A DNA stretch of 12,431 bases from Bacillota bacterium (GCA_023436515.1 JAEZIV010000203.1:1-12431); one strand, 5' to 3'; counted from the first letter of the stretch, positions 1 to 7,190 are shown. Program-made: numbers and translations. The notes: a model not told the origin generated them from the sequence alone.

Positions 1-5
1 TTCAT
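1..5 (-). CDS. nifI2: Start of nifI2 (PII-family nitrogenase regulator), cut by the window edge
   Basis: Only the ATG (positions 5-3) and two more bases of the next codon (AA) are inside the window. A strong Shine-Dalgarno sequence, AAAGGGGTG, lies 5 bases upstream of the ATG, and the gene follows nifI1 by about 35 bases on the same strand. In anaerobes with nifI genes the order is nifH-nifI1-nifI2-nifD, and NifI2 commonly begins Met-Lys, which fits ATG AA. The identity is inferred from position and ribosome binding site, not from protein sequence. Confidence 0.6.
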
Positions 6-40
6 ATGAACACCCCTTTCATGGTAAAGTGAAAATCAAC

Positions 41-367
41 TTAGAGTCCCTGCTTTGCAGTACTGATGGTATATGCATCCAGAACCTGGCTGATGAAAAT
101 TCTTCCATCACCAAAGTTTCCTTTTTCACCGGTACGTGCATTTCTCATAATTACCTTTACCACATCGTCCTTGTCTTCATCATTTACAACAATTAGAAGC
201 ATTTCCTTTGGGATTTCGTCATACTGAACATCCCCGATAACAATACCCTTTTGTTTTCCTCTTCCGAAAACATCCATTTTTGTTACTGCCGGAAAGCCTG
301 CTGCAAGTAACTCTGAAAGTACAATTCCGGTCTTCTCCGGTCTGATAATCGCTCTTACTAATAACAT
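41..367 (-). CDS. nifI1: NifI1, PII-family nitrogen regulatory protein of nitrogenase
   Basis: A 108-residue GlnB/PII-family protein. NifI1 and NifI2 are known in methanogens and anaerobic bacteria to bind dinitrogenase (NifDK) and switch it off after ammonium addition; 2-oxoglutarate relieves the inhibition. Visible are the N-terminal LLVRAIIRPEK strand, a T-loop region at about residues 36-55 (GRGKQKGIVIG) without the GlnB-type uridylylation-loop sequence, and the C-terminal nucleotide-binding segment RTGEKGNFGDGRIF at 78-91. The open frame begins four codons earlier with GTG, but AAGGTGG lies 8 bases before the ATG at 367 and overlaps the GTG, so I chose the ATG. It sits about 100 bases downstream of nifH on the same strand, in the place normal for nifI1, and is probably co-transcribed. 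Confidence 0.93.
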   Translation of the reverse strand: MLLVRAIIRPEKTGIVLSELLAAGFPAVTKMDVFGRGKQKGIVIGDVQYDEIPKEMLLIVVNDEDKDDVVKVIMRNARTGEKGNFGDGRIFISQVLDAYTISTAKQGL

Positions 368-400
368 AATCTCAACCACCTTTTTCTTAATTTTATGAAT

Positions 401-445
401 AAGCCGCTTGCGGCCTTTTGTAATGCATACTCAACCAGGTATGCA
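401..445 (-). promoter_or_regulatory. Two hairpins between nifH and nifI1
   Basis: Hairpin one pairs TGCATAC (424-430) with GTATGCA (439-445) around an 8-base loop. Hairpin two pairs GCCGC (403-407) with GCGGC (410-414) around two bases. Neither is followed by a long U-run on the nifH strand, so they are not convincing full terminators. Structures at this position could protect the 3' end of a processed nifH message or partly terminate, giving more Fe protein than NifDK. That role is inferred. Confidence 0.55.
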
Positions 446-464
446 CGAAGGTTTGCTTTACATT

Positions 465-1497
<1,033 letters not shown>

Positions 1498-1530
1498 CGT
1501 CGTCGGTTTTTATTAAACTAGCTTACTAAG

Positions 1531-1559
1531 AGTATAATTGTTATAAACCCACTTCACAA
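1531..1559 (-). promoter_or_regulatory. Predicted promoter of the nifH operon
   Basis: On the minus strand TTGTGA (1559-1554) and TATACT (1536-1531) are separated by 17 bases, a good vegetative sigma-factor match. Transcription would start near 1524, giving a leader of about 240 bases before nifH. No sigma-54 type -24/-12 sequence with correct spacing was seen, in keeping with Clostridia. Confidence 0.55.
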
Positions 1560-1611
1560 TGCACGCAGATGTACATATTCCACATACCAAATTATGCGTT
1601 TTTTGTGCATT
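1558..1611. repeat. Inverted repeat AATGCAC/GTGCATT in the divergent nif promoter region
   Basis: AATGCAC (1558-1564) and GTGCATT (1605-1611) are perfect inverted copies 40 bases apart. The first abuts the nifH -35 box. An 8-bp palindrome ATGTACAT lies between them (1569-1576). This is a possible regulator binding region shared by the two divergent operons; no known operator was recognised. Confidence 0.35.
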
Positions 1612-1655
1612 ACTCACAAATGTTGCCTTTATTCTACTAATTTATCAGCATATAG

Positions 1656-1684
1656 TTGCTTATTGCTTAATTGCTTCATATAAT
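1656..1684 (+). promoter_or_regulatory. Predicted promoter of the anfO operon, with TTGCTT repeats
   Basis: TATAAT (1679-1684) is a perfect -10 box, and TTGCTT (1656-1661) lies 17 bases upstream as a weak -35 box. TTGCTTA or TTGCTTC occurs three times in tandem (starting at 1656, 1663 and 1671), filling the spacer. Transcription would start near 1691, only about 20 bases before a terminator-like hairpin. A weak -35 with direct repeats between the boxes is compatible with an activator or repressor site. Confidence 0.5.
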
Positions 1685-1711
1685 TAAATCAAAGAAATAC
1701 ATAAAAGTATG

Positions 1712-1766
1712 CAAAGAAGCGTATTGAGTCTCAAACTCGATCCGCTTCTTTTTGTTATTTTTTTTT
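1712..1766 (+). terminator. Terminator-like hairpin in the leader of the anfO operon (candidate attenuator)
   Basis: AAAGAAGCG (1713-1721) pairs with CGCTTCTTT (1743-1751). An inner stem of 7 pairs (1723-1729 with 1735-1741, one G-U) closes on a CTCAA loop. A U-rich tail with a run of nine T follows to 1766. It stands between the predicted promoter and the anfO ribosome binding site, so it would control read-through rather than end an upstream gene; no upstream plus-strand gene exists in the window. Confidence 0.7.
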
Positions 1767-1773
1767 GGGGGGG
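1758..1773 (+). repeat. T9G7 homopolymer tract at the anfO ribosome binding site
   Basis: Nine T are followed directly by seven G, 8 bases before the anfO ATG. The G-run replaces a normal AGGAGG. Such tracts can change length by slipped-strand replication, and here the length would alter both the terminator U-run and the Shine-Dalgarno spacing. A sequencing error in the homopolymer is also possible. Confidence 0.6.
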
Positions 1774-1781
1774 ATGGATAA

Positions 1782-2414
1782 ATGGCAAATAAAATAGCAG
1801 TGGTACTAAACAACAACAACGAATTATCATCTTTTGAAGAAGGGGCTGTACTTATGGTTTTCAGTAAGGAAACTGCTGACTGGAGGGTGGTAGATGAAGT
1901 TGTTTATTTCCTGGATACAACCTTGGAACTACAGGCTGTAAGAGAAAAAATCAAGACTGTTATTGCCGGACTAGAGGATTGTAGGGTTGTTGTGGGAAAA
2001 ACAATAAGGGGTCTCTCCTATAATATCCTTGAAAGACTGGGTTATGAAATCTTTGAAGCAGATATGCTTTCTGAGACTCTTCTCGAAGAAATCAGTCAGG
2101 AGCTGGAGGCCGTAAAAGAAAATCCGCCCAATGAGGTCGAAGAAGTCCCAACAGCTCCATATATGACCTCTAAGGAAGGAGAATATTTTTTGAATTTAAT
2201 TCTACTTCAGAATAAACATCCTGAGATTTCCTCAAAAAAAGCGCTGCTGCCTTTTATAGAGGGAACTGTCTTTTACAGACTGGAGGTTATCTGCAGCCAT
2301 GTTCCACCATGGTTTGAGAATCAATTCCCACAAAAGGGGTTGAGTTATTCGGTTGAAGAACGTGGGCCTGATGGTCTTAAGGTTTCCATAATCAAAGAGA
2401 GCTGTAAGAGTTAA
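1782..2414 (+). CDS. anfO: AnfO-family nitrogenase accessory protein
   Basis: A 210-residue cytoplasmic protein that I recognise as the AnfO family, named after a gene downstream of the Fe-only nitrogenase genes in Azotobacter that is needed for full activity of that enzyme; its biochemical job is unsettled. The N-terminal half (IAVVLNNNNELSSF, then a DCRVVVGK segment at 66-73 and LGYEIFEAD at 86-94) resembles the small NifX/NafY-like fold of cofactor-carrier proteins. An acidic, Pro-rich linker spans about 107-128. The C-terminal part carries the family-typical FYRLEVICSHVPPWFE (164-179) with Cys171 and His173. It is divergent from nifH and 49 bases upstream of a MORN-like repeat gene, probably in one operon. 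The upstream leader has an attenuator-like hairpin. The family call is from memory of conserved segments; whether the partner is a Mo or Fe-only nitrogenase is not shown. Confidence 0.8.
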   Translation: MANKIAVVLNNNNELSSFEEGAVLMVFSKETADWRVVDEVVYFLDTTLELQAVREKIKTVIAGLEDCRVVVGKTIRGLSYNILERLGYEIFEADMLSETLLEEISQELEAVKENPPNEVEEVPTAPYMTSKEGEYFLNLILLQNKHPEISSKKALLPFIEGTVFYRLEVICSHVPPWFENQFPQKGLSYSVEERGPDGLKVSIIKESCKS

Positions 2415-2463
2415 AAATCTATCTCTTAAATATCCACAATAAGAATTCAGTGGGAGGTATTTT

Positions 2464-3447
2464 ATGAAGACTATATTTTCTGATTTGACTAAAGCCATAG
2501 ATTTAAAAGGTATATCATCCAAAAATTATTACCAGGATGGTTCCCTGAAGGACTGTATCCTAAATGAAGAAAACTATATTTCTACAGCATATGGGGAGCT
2601 TGTTCCAAAGTATGGACCTGAGGAGGCAAGAAGTAAATATCACCCCTCGGTTTCCTTTTACAAAAGTGGTGCTATAAAAAGCATAGCCCTGGAATATCAG
2701 ACAAGAATAACTACAACCCAGGGAGTATTTCCGGCAGAGCTTGTAACCTTTTACGAAAGCGGAGCTATCAAACGCCTTTTTCCCCTAAACGGAAAAATCA
2801 GCGGTTACTGGACTGAGGCAGATGAAGAAGGGTTATGTGAGGCTTTCCGGTTTAGCTTCCCCTTCGGCAGCTTCAAAGTAAAGATTATCAGTCTTTGCTT
2901 CTATGAAAGCGGTAATCTTAAAGCTATGACACTCTGGCCGGGTGAAACAATTGTTTTGAAGATTAATTCAGAGCTTTATCCTGTAAGAATAGGCTTTTCC
3001 CTTTACGAGGATGGACAGCTGAAATCAATCGAGCCTGCTTATGAGTTGTCTGTAGAAACCCCCATCGGGGATATAAAAGCCTACAACTATAGCGCTATAG
3101 GTATTAGCGGAGAAGCAAACTCATTATGCTTTAGCCGGGATGGGAGTATTAAAGCTCTTGCTACCTCAAACACTAAAATAGAGGTTTATAGCAGTGATGG
3201 TTCTGTGGAGCTTATGGAACCTATGATAAGGCCTGACCCTGAAGAGGAGGATAAATTCATTATTCTACCTCTACTTATAAGCTTTGAAGGGAGAAGCGTA
3301 AAATTTCAGGGAAATTATACAAGGATTTATGATATGCAGACAACCCGGTTCAAATTGATGTGTGCCCAGAATACAAGTGCGGCTTCCTCTGCAGTCCCTT
3401 CGGCATTTTCCTGCGGTGACTGCTCGAAATGCAGCCATTGTAAATAG
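2464..3447 (+). CDS. Uncharacterised protein with seven MORN-like repeats and a CxxCxxCxxC C-terminus
   Basis: 327 residues without signal peptide or membrane segment. Seven copies of a motif of the form [FY]-Y-x-[SD]-G-x-[ILV]-K-x-[IL] are visible, at about 22-30, 65-74, 96-105, 146-155, 180-189, 223-232 and 242-251 (for example FYESGAIKRL, LYEDGQLKSI). They resemble the MORN-variant repeats of the YwqK-type family. The last eleven residues hold Cys317, Cys320, Cys323 and Cys326 in CGDCSKCSHCK, a spacing that could bind Fe-S or another metal. GGGAGG lies 6 bases before the ATG. The gene follows anfO by 49 bases and ends before a shared terminator, so a role connected to nitrogenase assembly or metal handling is plausible, but it is inferred from context only. 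I do not know a characterised homolog. Confidence 0.85.
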   Translation: MKTIFSDLTKAIDLKGISSKNYYQDGSLKDCILNEENYISTAYGELVPKYGPEEARSKYHPSVSFYKSGAIKSIALEYQTRITTTQGVFPAELVTFYESGAIKRLFPLNGKISGYWTEADEEGLCEAFRFSFPFGSFKVKIISLCFYESGNLKAMTLWPGETIVLKINSELYPVRIGFSLYEDGQLKSIEPAYELSVETPIGDIKAYNYSAIGISGEANSLCFSRDGSIKALATSNTKIEVYSSDGSVELMEPMIRPDPEEEDKFIILPLLISFEGRSVKFQGNYTRIYDMQTTRFKLMCAQNTSAASSAVPSAFSCGDCSKCSHCK

Positions 3448-3465
3448 TTTGGATAAATTCAGAAA

Positions 3466-3492
3466 AAGAGTTGAAGCCTGGCTTCAACTCTT
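3466..3492. terminator. Bidirectional terminator between the repeat protein and the polyol dehydrogenase
   Basis: A perfect 12-bp stem, AAGAGTTGAAGC with GCTTCAACTCTT, closes on a 3-base loop (3478-3480). On the minus strand it is followed by TTTTTCT, serving the dehydrogenase; on the plus strand by a weaker AAATATAATTTT. It sits between two convergent genes. Confidence 0.85.
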
Positions 3493-3514
3493 AAATATAA
3501 TTTTGGGTGATTAC

Positions 3515-4552
3515 TTAAATTTTTATGACTGCCTTAACAACATCCTGCTTGTTATTGATCACATAGTCGAAGGCCTTTTCAACCTCCTCAAATTCAAATT
3601 CATGGGTAACGATACCTGAAATATCTATTATCCCCTTTGCAATTGCCTGAATTGCTGTCGGATAAATATTCCTGTAGCGGAACACTGACTTTATCTGAGC
3701 CTCCTTGGCCATAATCTTTGCAAAATTAAATTCAATGATGTCCTGCGGTGCCAGACCCACAAGCACAATGGTTCCACCATTCTTTATCAGATAAGGTGTC
3801 TGTGAAATGGTCTTTGCCGAACCGGCAGTTTCAATTACTATGTCCACACCTTTTTTGTTGGTTATTTTGTCTATTTCAGCTAGAACATCAGTCTCAAGCC
3901 CATTGATAGTTCTTGCTGCTCCTAACCTTTTAGCATACTCAAGTCTCTTAGGCAAAACGTCTACTACAGTTATATCAGTAGCACCATACGCCTTACAAGC
4001 AAGTAGGGTAACCAAGCCAATAGTACCTGCTCCCAGTATAACCACTGAGCTGCCAAGTCTTACATCTCCTTGGATGGCAGCGTGCATACCCACAGCTAAA
4101 GGTTCGACAAGTGCTCCCTCCTTAGTTGTTATATTGTCAGGGAGCTTAAAGCACATGTTTTCCGGAAAGGCAATATAATTCATTAAGGAACCATGGTAGG
4201 GAGGAGTTGCTAGGAATTCTACATCAGGACATAGATTATACCTCCCAGACTTGCAAAACTCACATTGACCACAGGTAATACCAGGCTCCAGAGCAACCAT
4301 GTCGCCAACCTTGAGATTCTGAACTCCGGCTCCTACCTCAACAACAGTTCCGGCACATTCATGACCAAGTATAAAATCACCATCTACTATAAAATCACCT
4401 ATTTTTCCATGTTCTAGATAGTGAACATCCGATCCGCAAATTCCCACATACTCAAGTTTTACCAATACATCCTTTTCTCTTAGCTTTGGGACCTCAATTT
4501 CTCTGATTTCCATTTTATTGAGTCCGGTCATATATGCCGCTCTGTTTTTCAT
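3515..4552 (-). CDS. Zinc-dependent polyol dehydrogenase (sorbitol/xylitol dehydrogenase type, MDR family)
   Basis: A 345-residue medium-chain dehydrogenase that should oxidise a polyol to a ketose with NAD. Catalytic zinc ligands are visible as Cys39 (GICGSD), His64-Glu65 (LGHECAG) and Glu150 (LVEPLAVG). The four structural-zinc cysteines are Cys94, Cys97, Cys100 and Cys108. The Rossmann motif GAGTIG is at 174-179, and Asp198 ends the second strand, which favours NAD over NADP. The VFRYRNIYPTAI stretch is typical of sorbitol dehydrogenases; the exact sugar alcohol cannot be told. The frame opens one codon earlier with TTG, but GGAGGGG lies 6 bases before the ATG at 4552. It has its own promoter and an inverted-repeat operator, and the ROK repressor gene directly upstream is the likely regulator. 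Confidence 0.9.
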   Translation of the reverse strand: MKNRAAYMTGLNKMEIREIEVPKLREKDVLVKLEYVGICGSDVHYLEHGKIGDFIVDGDFILGHECAGTVVEVGAGVQNLKVGDMVALEPGITCGQCEFCKSGRYNLCPDVEFLATPPYHGSLMNYIAFPENMCFKLPDNITTKEGALVEPLAVGMHAAIQGDVRLGSSVVILGAGTIGLVTLLACKAYGATDITVVDVLPKRLEYAKRLGAARTINGLETDVLAEIDKITNKKGVDIVIETAGSAKTISQTPYLIKNGGTIVLVGLAPQDIIEFNFAKIMAKEAQIKSVFRYRNIYPTAIQAIAKGIIDISGIVTHEFEFEEVEKAFDYVINNKQDVVKAVIKI

Positions 4553-4613
4553 CAATAACCCCTCCGTGATTTATATATTGAATTATATGTACTACAATGA
4601 TTTACATTAATTT

Positions 4614-4646
4614 AAGGAATTTATATAACACTTTTATAAATTCCTT
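4614..4646. promoter_or_regulatory. 12-bp inverted repeat, candidate ROK operator in the dehydrogenase leader
   Basis: AAGGAATTTATA (4614-4625) and TATAAATTCCTT (4635-4646) are perfect inverted copies separated by 9 bases. The repeat begins at about the predicted transcription start of the dehydrogenase gene, where a bound repressor would block transcription. Part of it recurs upstream of the ROK gene. It is not followed by a U-run, so it is not a terminator. Confidence 0.65.
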
Positions 4647-4654
4647 TTAATAAG

Positions 4655-4682
4655 ATTATACAACCATTTCATACAAAGTCAA
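4655..4682 (-). promoter_or_regulatory. Predicted promoter of the polyol dehydrogenase
   Basis: On the minus strand TTGACT (4682-4677) and a perfect TATAAT (4660-4655) are 16 bases apart. Transcription would start near 4648, so the 12-bp inverted repeat covers the first transcribed bases. Confidence 0.7.
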
Positions 4683-4764
4683 TATCCTTTATCTCTAGCA
4701 ACTTATTTCTAGCCACACTTATAAATGACTATTGTTACATATGCTCTTTGTCCTTTTCCAAACG

Positions 4765-4795
4765 AAAAAAGATTACCCCATTTGTCAGGTAATCT
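4765..4795 (-). terminator. Terminator of the ROK repressor gene
   Basis: On the minus strand AGATTACC (4795-4788) pairs with GGTAATCT (4777-4770) around a 10-base loop and is followed directly by a T-run (4769-4765). It separates the ROK gene from the dehydrogenase transcript. The stretch from here to the dehydrogenase promoter shows no gene. Confidence 0.85.
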
Positions 4796-4834
4796 AATCT
4801 TTTACAAATGCTGAAACTTCCAATATTGAAGTAA

Positions 4835-5962
4835 TCAGATATTATTGATAAAATCCTCAACATGCAGTAAAGCTGCACCAACTGCTGTGGTTTCCAGCTT
4901 ATACTTGCACACCTGCAGATAGCTTCCATCATATCCAAAGGTGTTACGTCTGGCTACTCGCTCTCTCAACTCCTCAAGGTATTCATCCATATAGGCTCCG
5001 GCGTAACCGCCTAATATAACCTTACAATCAAACAGCATTCTGAGATTGTTTATTGCAATACACATATGTGAAATATAATCATTCCAAATACTTTTTTGCG
5101 GCTCATTACCCGCTCTGAGCAGCCTAAAGAATTCTCCGATATTCCCATTGGTTGTATCGGATAAGATTTTAGCAGAGCAATAGGCATCTACACAACCCTT
5201 TTGTCCGCAATAGCAGGTTCTGCCGCCGGGCACAATTGTCATATGTCCAAACTCACCGCTCCGTTGATTCTGACCGTTATATATGTTTTTTGATATTATT
5301 ATTGAGCCACCAACCGAATTATTGAGGGACAGGTAGGCCACATTTTCATCTGTTTTGTCCTCCCACATCTCAGCAAAGCCGGCGGCATTGGCATCATTGC
5401 TGAAGGTGCATTTATATGGAATAAACTCTTCGAAGGCACTTATATTACCATCCTTAAAATCAATGACCTGAGCAAAGCTTACCGACCGCCTGTCATCGGA
5501 TAATATTGCAGGCAGTGCAATACCCACACCTAAAACATCCTTCCGGGGAATATCACATTGTTCAATAAAGCTATTAACAAGCTCTCCTACACCCTTAAAA
5601 TACTCTTTTGTGTTGTCAAAAGGAAAGTGAGTTCTCATATTCTTTATAACTCTTACTCCCAGATCAATGACAACTATCCCCACATGATTTCGGGTAATAT
5701 CCAGCCCGACCGCGTACTTTGCCTTGCTGTTGAATGATATGGCCTTTGCCTTTCTACCCCCTGTGGATTCAAAAAGTCCGGTATCAATAAGAAGACCTCT
5801 TTCACTTAACTCCTTAATGTTCTGCGTTACCGTTGGTAAGCTCATGTTCAGTGAATAGGCTATTTCCTGAATAGATACGGGTGCCCGCATATACAAAAAG
5901 TTGTATATGGTTTTTCTATTTATTTTTTTCACTTCAATACTGTTTACTCTTCCAGTTTTCAT
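4835..5962 (-). CDS. ROK-family transcriptional regulator (NagC/XylR-like)
   Basis: 375 residues with the repressor layout of the ROK family. An N-terminal winged helix-turn-helix (about 14-58, including SIQEIAYSLNMSLPTVTQNIKEL split over two helices) is followed by a GGRKA wing and a sugar-kinase-like ROK domain. That domain shows the phosphate loop region GLDITRNHVGI, the NDANAAG motif (189-195), and the ROK zinc site His240 with Cys250, Cys252 and Cys257 (CYCGQKGC). Such proteins bind operators and release them on binding a sugar. The frame opens three codons earlier with GTG, but AGGTG overlaps that codon and lies 6 bases before the ATG at 5962. The next gene downstream is a polyol dehydrogenase with an inverted-repeat operator, so control of polyol or pentose use is the likely role. 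The effector is unknown. Confidence 0.92.
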   Translation of the reverse strand: MKTGRVNSIEVKKINRKTIYNFLYMRAPVSIQEIAYSLNMSLPTVTQNIKELSERGLLIDTGLFESTGGRKAKAISFNSKAKYAVGLDITRNHVGIVVIDLGVRVIKNMRTHFPFDNTKEYFKGVGELVNSFIEQCDIPRKDVLGVGIALPAILSDDRRSVSFAQVIDFKDGNISAFEEFIPYKCTFSNDANAAGFAEMWEDKTDENVAYLSLNNSVGGSIIISKNIYNGQNQRSGEFGHMTIVPGGRTCYCGQKGCVDAYCSAKILSDTTNGNIGEFFRLLRAGNEPQKSIWNDYISHMCIAINNLRMLFDCKVILGGYAGAYMDEYLEELRERVARRNTFGYDGSYLQVCKYKLETTAVGAALLHVEDFINNI

Positions 5963-5975
5963 AACAATCACCTGG

Positions 5976-5998
5976 TTTTATAAAAGTCTTTTGATAAT
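5976..5998. promoter_or_regulatory. Sequence in the ROK leader resembling one arm of the dehydrogenase operator
   Basis: TTTTATAAA-nnn-CTTTT-n-ATAA here matches bases 4632-4653 (TTTTATAAA-nnn-CTTTT-n-ATAA) in the dehydrogenase leader, including half of the 12-bp inverted repeat. It lies between the predicted ROK promoter and start codon, where it could allow autoregulation. The second, inverted arm is not obvious, so this may be a half-site or an AT-rich coincidence. Confidence 0.4.
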
Positions 5999-6004
5999 GT
6001 GTTT

Positions 6005-6033
6005 ATAATAATATATTTTATACACTAAAACAA
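6005..6033 (-). promoter_or_regulatory. Predicted promoter of the ROK gene
   Basis: On the minus strand TTGTTT (6033-6028) and TATTAT (6010-6005) are 17 bases apart. The rest of the intergenic region between here and about 6205 is AT-rich and I see no gene in it. Confidence 0.45.
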
Positions 6034-6209
6034 CTAGAAAATATTTAGGATGCACCACTTTAAAATTATATGACCGAAAATAGCAGCAGTGACATATATA
6101 TTTACAGGATACTCCAGATATTTAATATTATAGCACAATGGAAGCTGTAATGATATTATGTAAAAACATTGTATACATTCATTAAATTGTATTAATAATA
6201 AAACAAAAA

Positions 6210-6218
6210 TGCTATAAT
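6210..6218 (+). promoter_or_regulatory. Extended -10 promoter of the Pr6Pr gene
   Basis: TGCTATAAT (6210-6218) is a perfect extended -10 element. The only -35-like sequence, TTGTAT at 6187-6192, is 20 bases away and poorly spaced, as is common for extended -10 promoters. Transcription would begin near 6225. Confidence 0.6.
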
Positions 6219-6233
6219 TAAGTTGAACTTAAT
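6217..6233. promoter_or_regulatory. 17-bp perfect palindrome over the Pr6Pr transcription start, candidate operator
   Basis: ATTAAGTT-G-AACTTAAT is a perfect odd palindrome with 8-bp arms. It overlaps the last bases of the -10 box and the predicted start of transcription, the classic place for a dimeric repressor. No regulator gene next to it is an obvious partner. Confidence 0.6.
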
Positions 6234-6281
6234 AAGTAAATGTCAACAAACTTGATTCAGCTGAATGCGGAGGAAAATGAT

Positions 6282-6950
6282 ATGTATATTCATAATCGCT
6301 TGTTCGCATTGATTTTCAGGACTGTTTTTATAGTAGGGTGTGGAACCGGATTATACCTCAACTCGGGACTCCCAAGTGGAAAGCCTGCTCCCTATATGCT
6401 GATATTTTATACTATTCAGAGTAACTTTTTGTGCCTGGTTTTCTTTACTCTTCTGACCCTTAAGACAATCATTGATATTAAGAAAAATGGACTCAAGGGT
6501 GCTACGGTATTCTATCCCCACTTAAAAGGTGCTGTAACAATGACTATAACTGTCACCTTTCTGATTTACCATTTCGTGCTTACACCACGTCTTCTTGCTG
6601 CAGGTGTTTCATACAGCATTTTTAATTGGCAGAATGTTCTGGTTCACTATTTTGTGCCTTTAGGAGCCATAATTGACTGGCTGGTATTTGATATTAAAGT
6701 CAACTTTCGCTGGTTTGATCCTATCTTGTGGCTATTTATTCCAATATCCTACTTCATTTTTGTATTAATACGAGCTAAAATTGGCGGAATTATTGAAATC
6801 GTAAAGAGTCCATACCCTTACTTCTTTATCGATGTGGACGTACTCGGGTGGCTTCAGGTTGTAAAAAATGCCGGATTATTGACTTTCGGCTTTTTGATCC
6901 TTGGTTATGTTATATTTTTGATTAACAGATTATCTATCAAATTATCTTAA
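6282..6950 (+). CDS. Pr6Pr-family (FAR-17a/AIG1-like) six-helix membrane protein
   Basis: 222 residues, very hydrophobic, with about six membrane segments (roughly 7-27, 38-62, 83-103, 119-136, 147-164, 196-215). Family-typical motifs are FYTIQSN (42-48), HFVLTP (97-102), HYFVPLGAIIDW (122-133) and PYPYFFIDV (177-185). Eukaryotic relatives (AIG1/ADTRP) hydrolyse fatty-acid esters of hydroxy fatty acids; the bacterial role is not established, and I infer none. The frame opens 14 codons earlier at 6240, but that ATG has no Shine-Dalgarno sequence, whereas GGAGG (6269-6273) lies 8 bases before the ATG at 6282, so I chose the latter. The gene appears to be a single transcription unit with its own promoter and operator-like palindrome. 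Confidence 0.8.
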   Translation: MYIHNRLFALIFRTVFIVGCGTGLYLNSGLPSGKPAPYMLIFYTIQSNFLCLVFFTLLTLKTIIDIKKNGLKGATVFYPHLKGAVTMTITVTFLIYHFVLTPRLLAAGVSYSIFNWQNVLVHYFVPLGAIIDWLVFDIKVNFRWFDPILWLFIPISYFIFVLIRAKIGGIIEIVKSPYPYFFIDVDVLGWLQVVKNAGLLTFGFLILGYVIFLINRLSIKLS

Positions 6951-6963
6951 AATCTGCATCTGT

Positions 6964-6990
6964 AAAATAAATTTAATATAAATTTATTTT
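6964..6990. terminator. AT-only 11-bp inverted repeat downstream of the Pr6Pr gene
   Basis: AAAATAAATTT (6964-6974) and AAATTTATTTT (6980-6990) are perfect inverted copies with a 5-base loop, 13 bases past the stop codon. The stem has only A-T pairs, so it is a weak terminator at best. From here to 7140 no gene was seen; TTGATT (7038-7043) and TACATA (7061-7066), 17 bases apart, are a weak candidate promoter for the next gene. Confidence 0.35.
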
Positions 6991-7144
6991 AGTTGTGTTA
7001 TTATATACCTAGCACAAAAAGTTATGTATACTAGGAATTGATTAGTTGAATTTTGATGCCTACATAAAGTTTTGCAATGTTACATGTACAGACTTTTTTC
7101 TTTTTTGCATCACATTTTTGCTCACCAAAGTTTTAAGCTTATTG

Positions 7145-7190
7145 ACCAATTCCGATATAATTTTTATACGCGAATTGGTTTTTTTATTTT
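7145..7190 (+). terminator. Terminator-like hairpin upstream of the NlpC/P60 gene
   Basis: ACCAATTC (7145-7152) pairs with GAATTGGT (7172-7179), with an imperfect inner CG-TATAA/TTATA-CG stem. TTTTTTTATTTT follows. It could end the upstream transcript or attenuate the NlpC/P60 gene, whose ATG is 45 bases further on. The same bases include TTGACC (7142-7147) and TATACG (7165-7170) with 17-base spacing, so an overlapping promoter cannot be excluded. Confidence 0.7.

Noticed and set aside
1537..1620. Sigma-54 promoter upstream of nifH
   Set aside because: GG and GC pairs are present but not with the required 10-base spacing; a sigma-70 type promoter fits better.
3362..3619. 85-codon plus-strand ORF across the end of the repeat protein
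   Set aside because: It overlaps the repeat-protein C-terminus and the end of the dehydrogenase and runs through the bidirectional terminator; it is a frame shadow.
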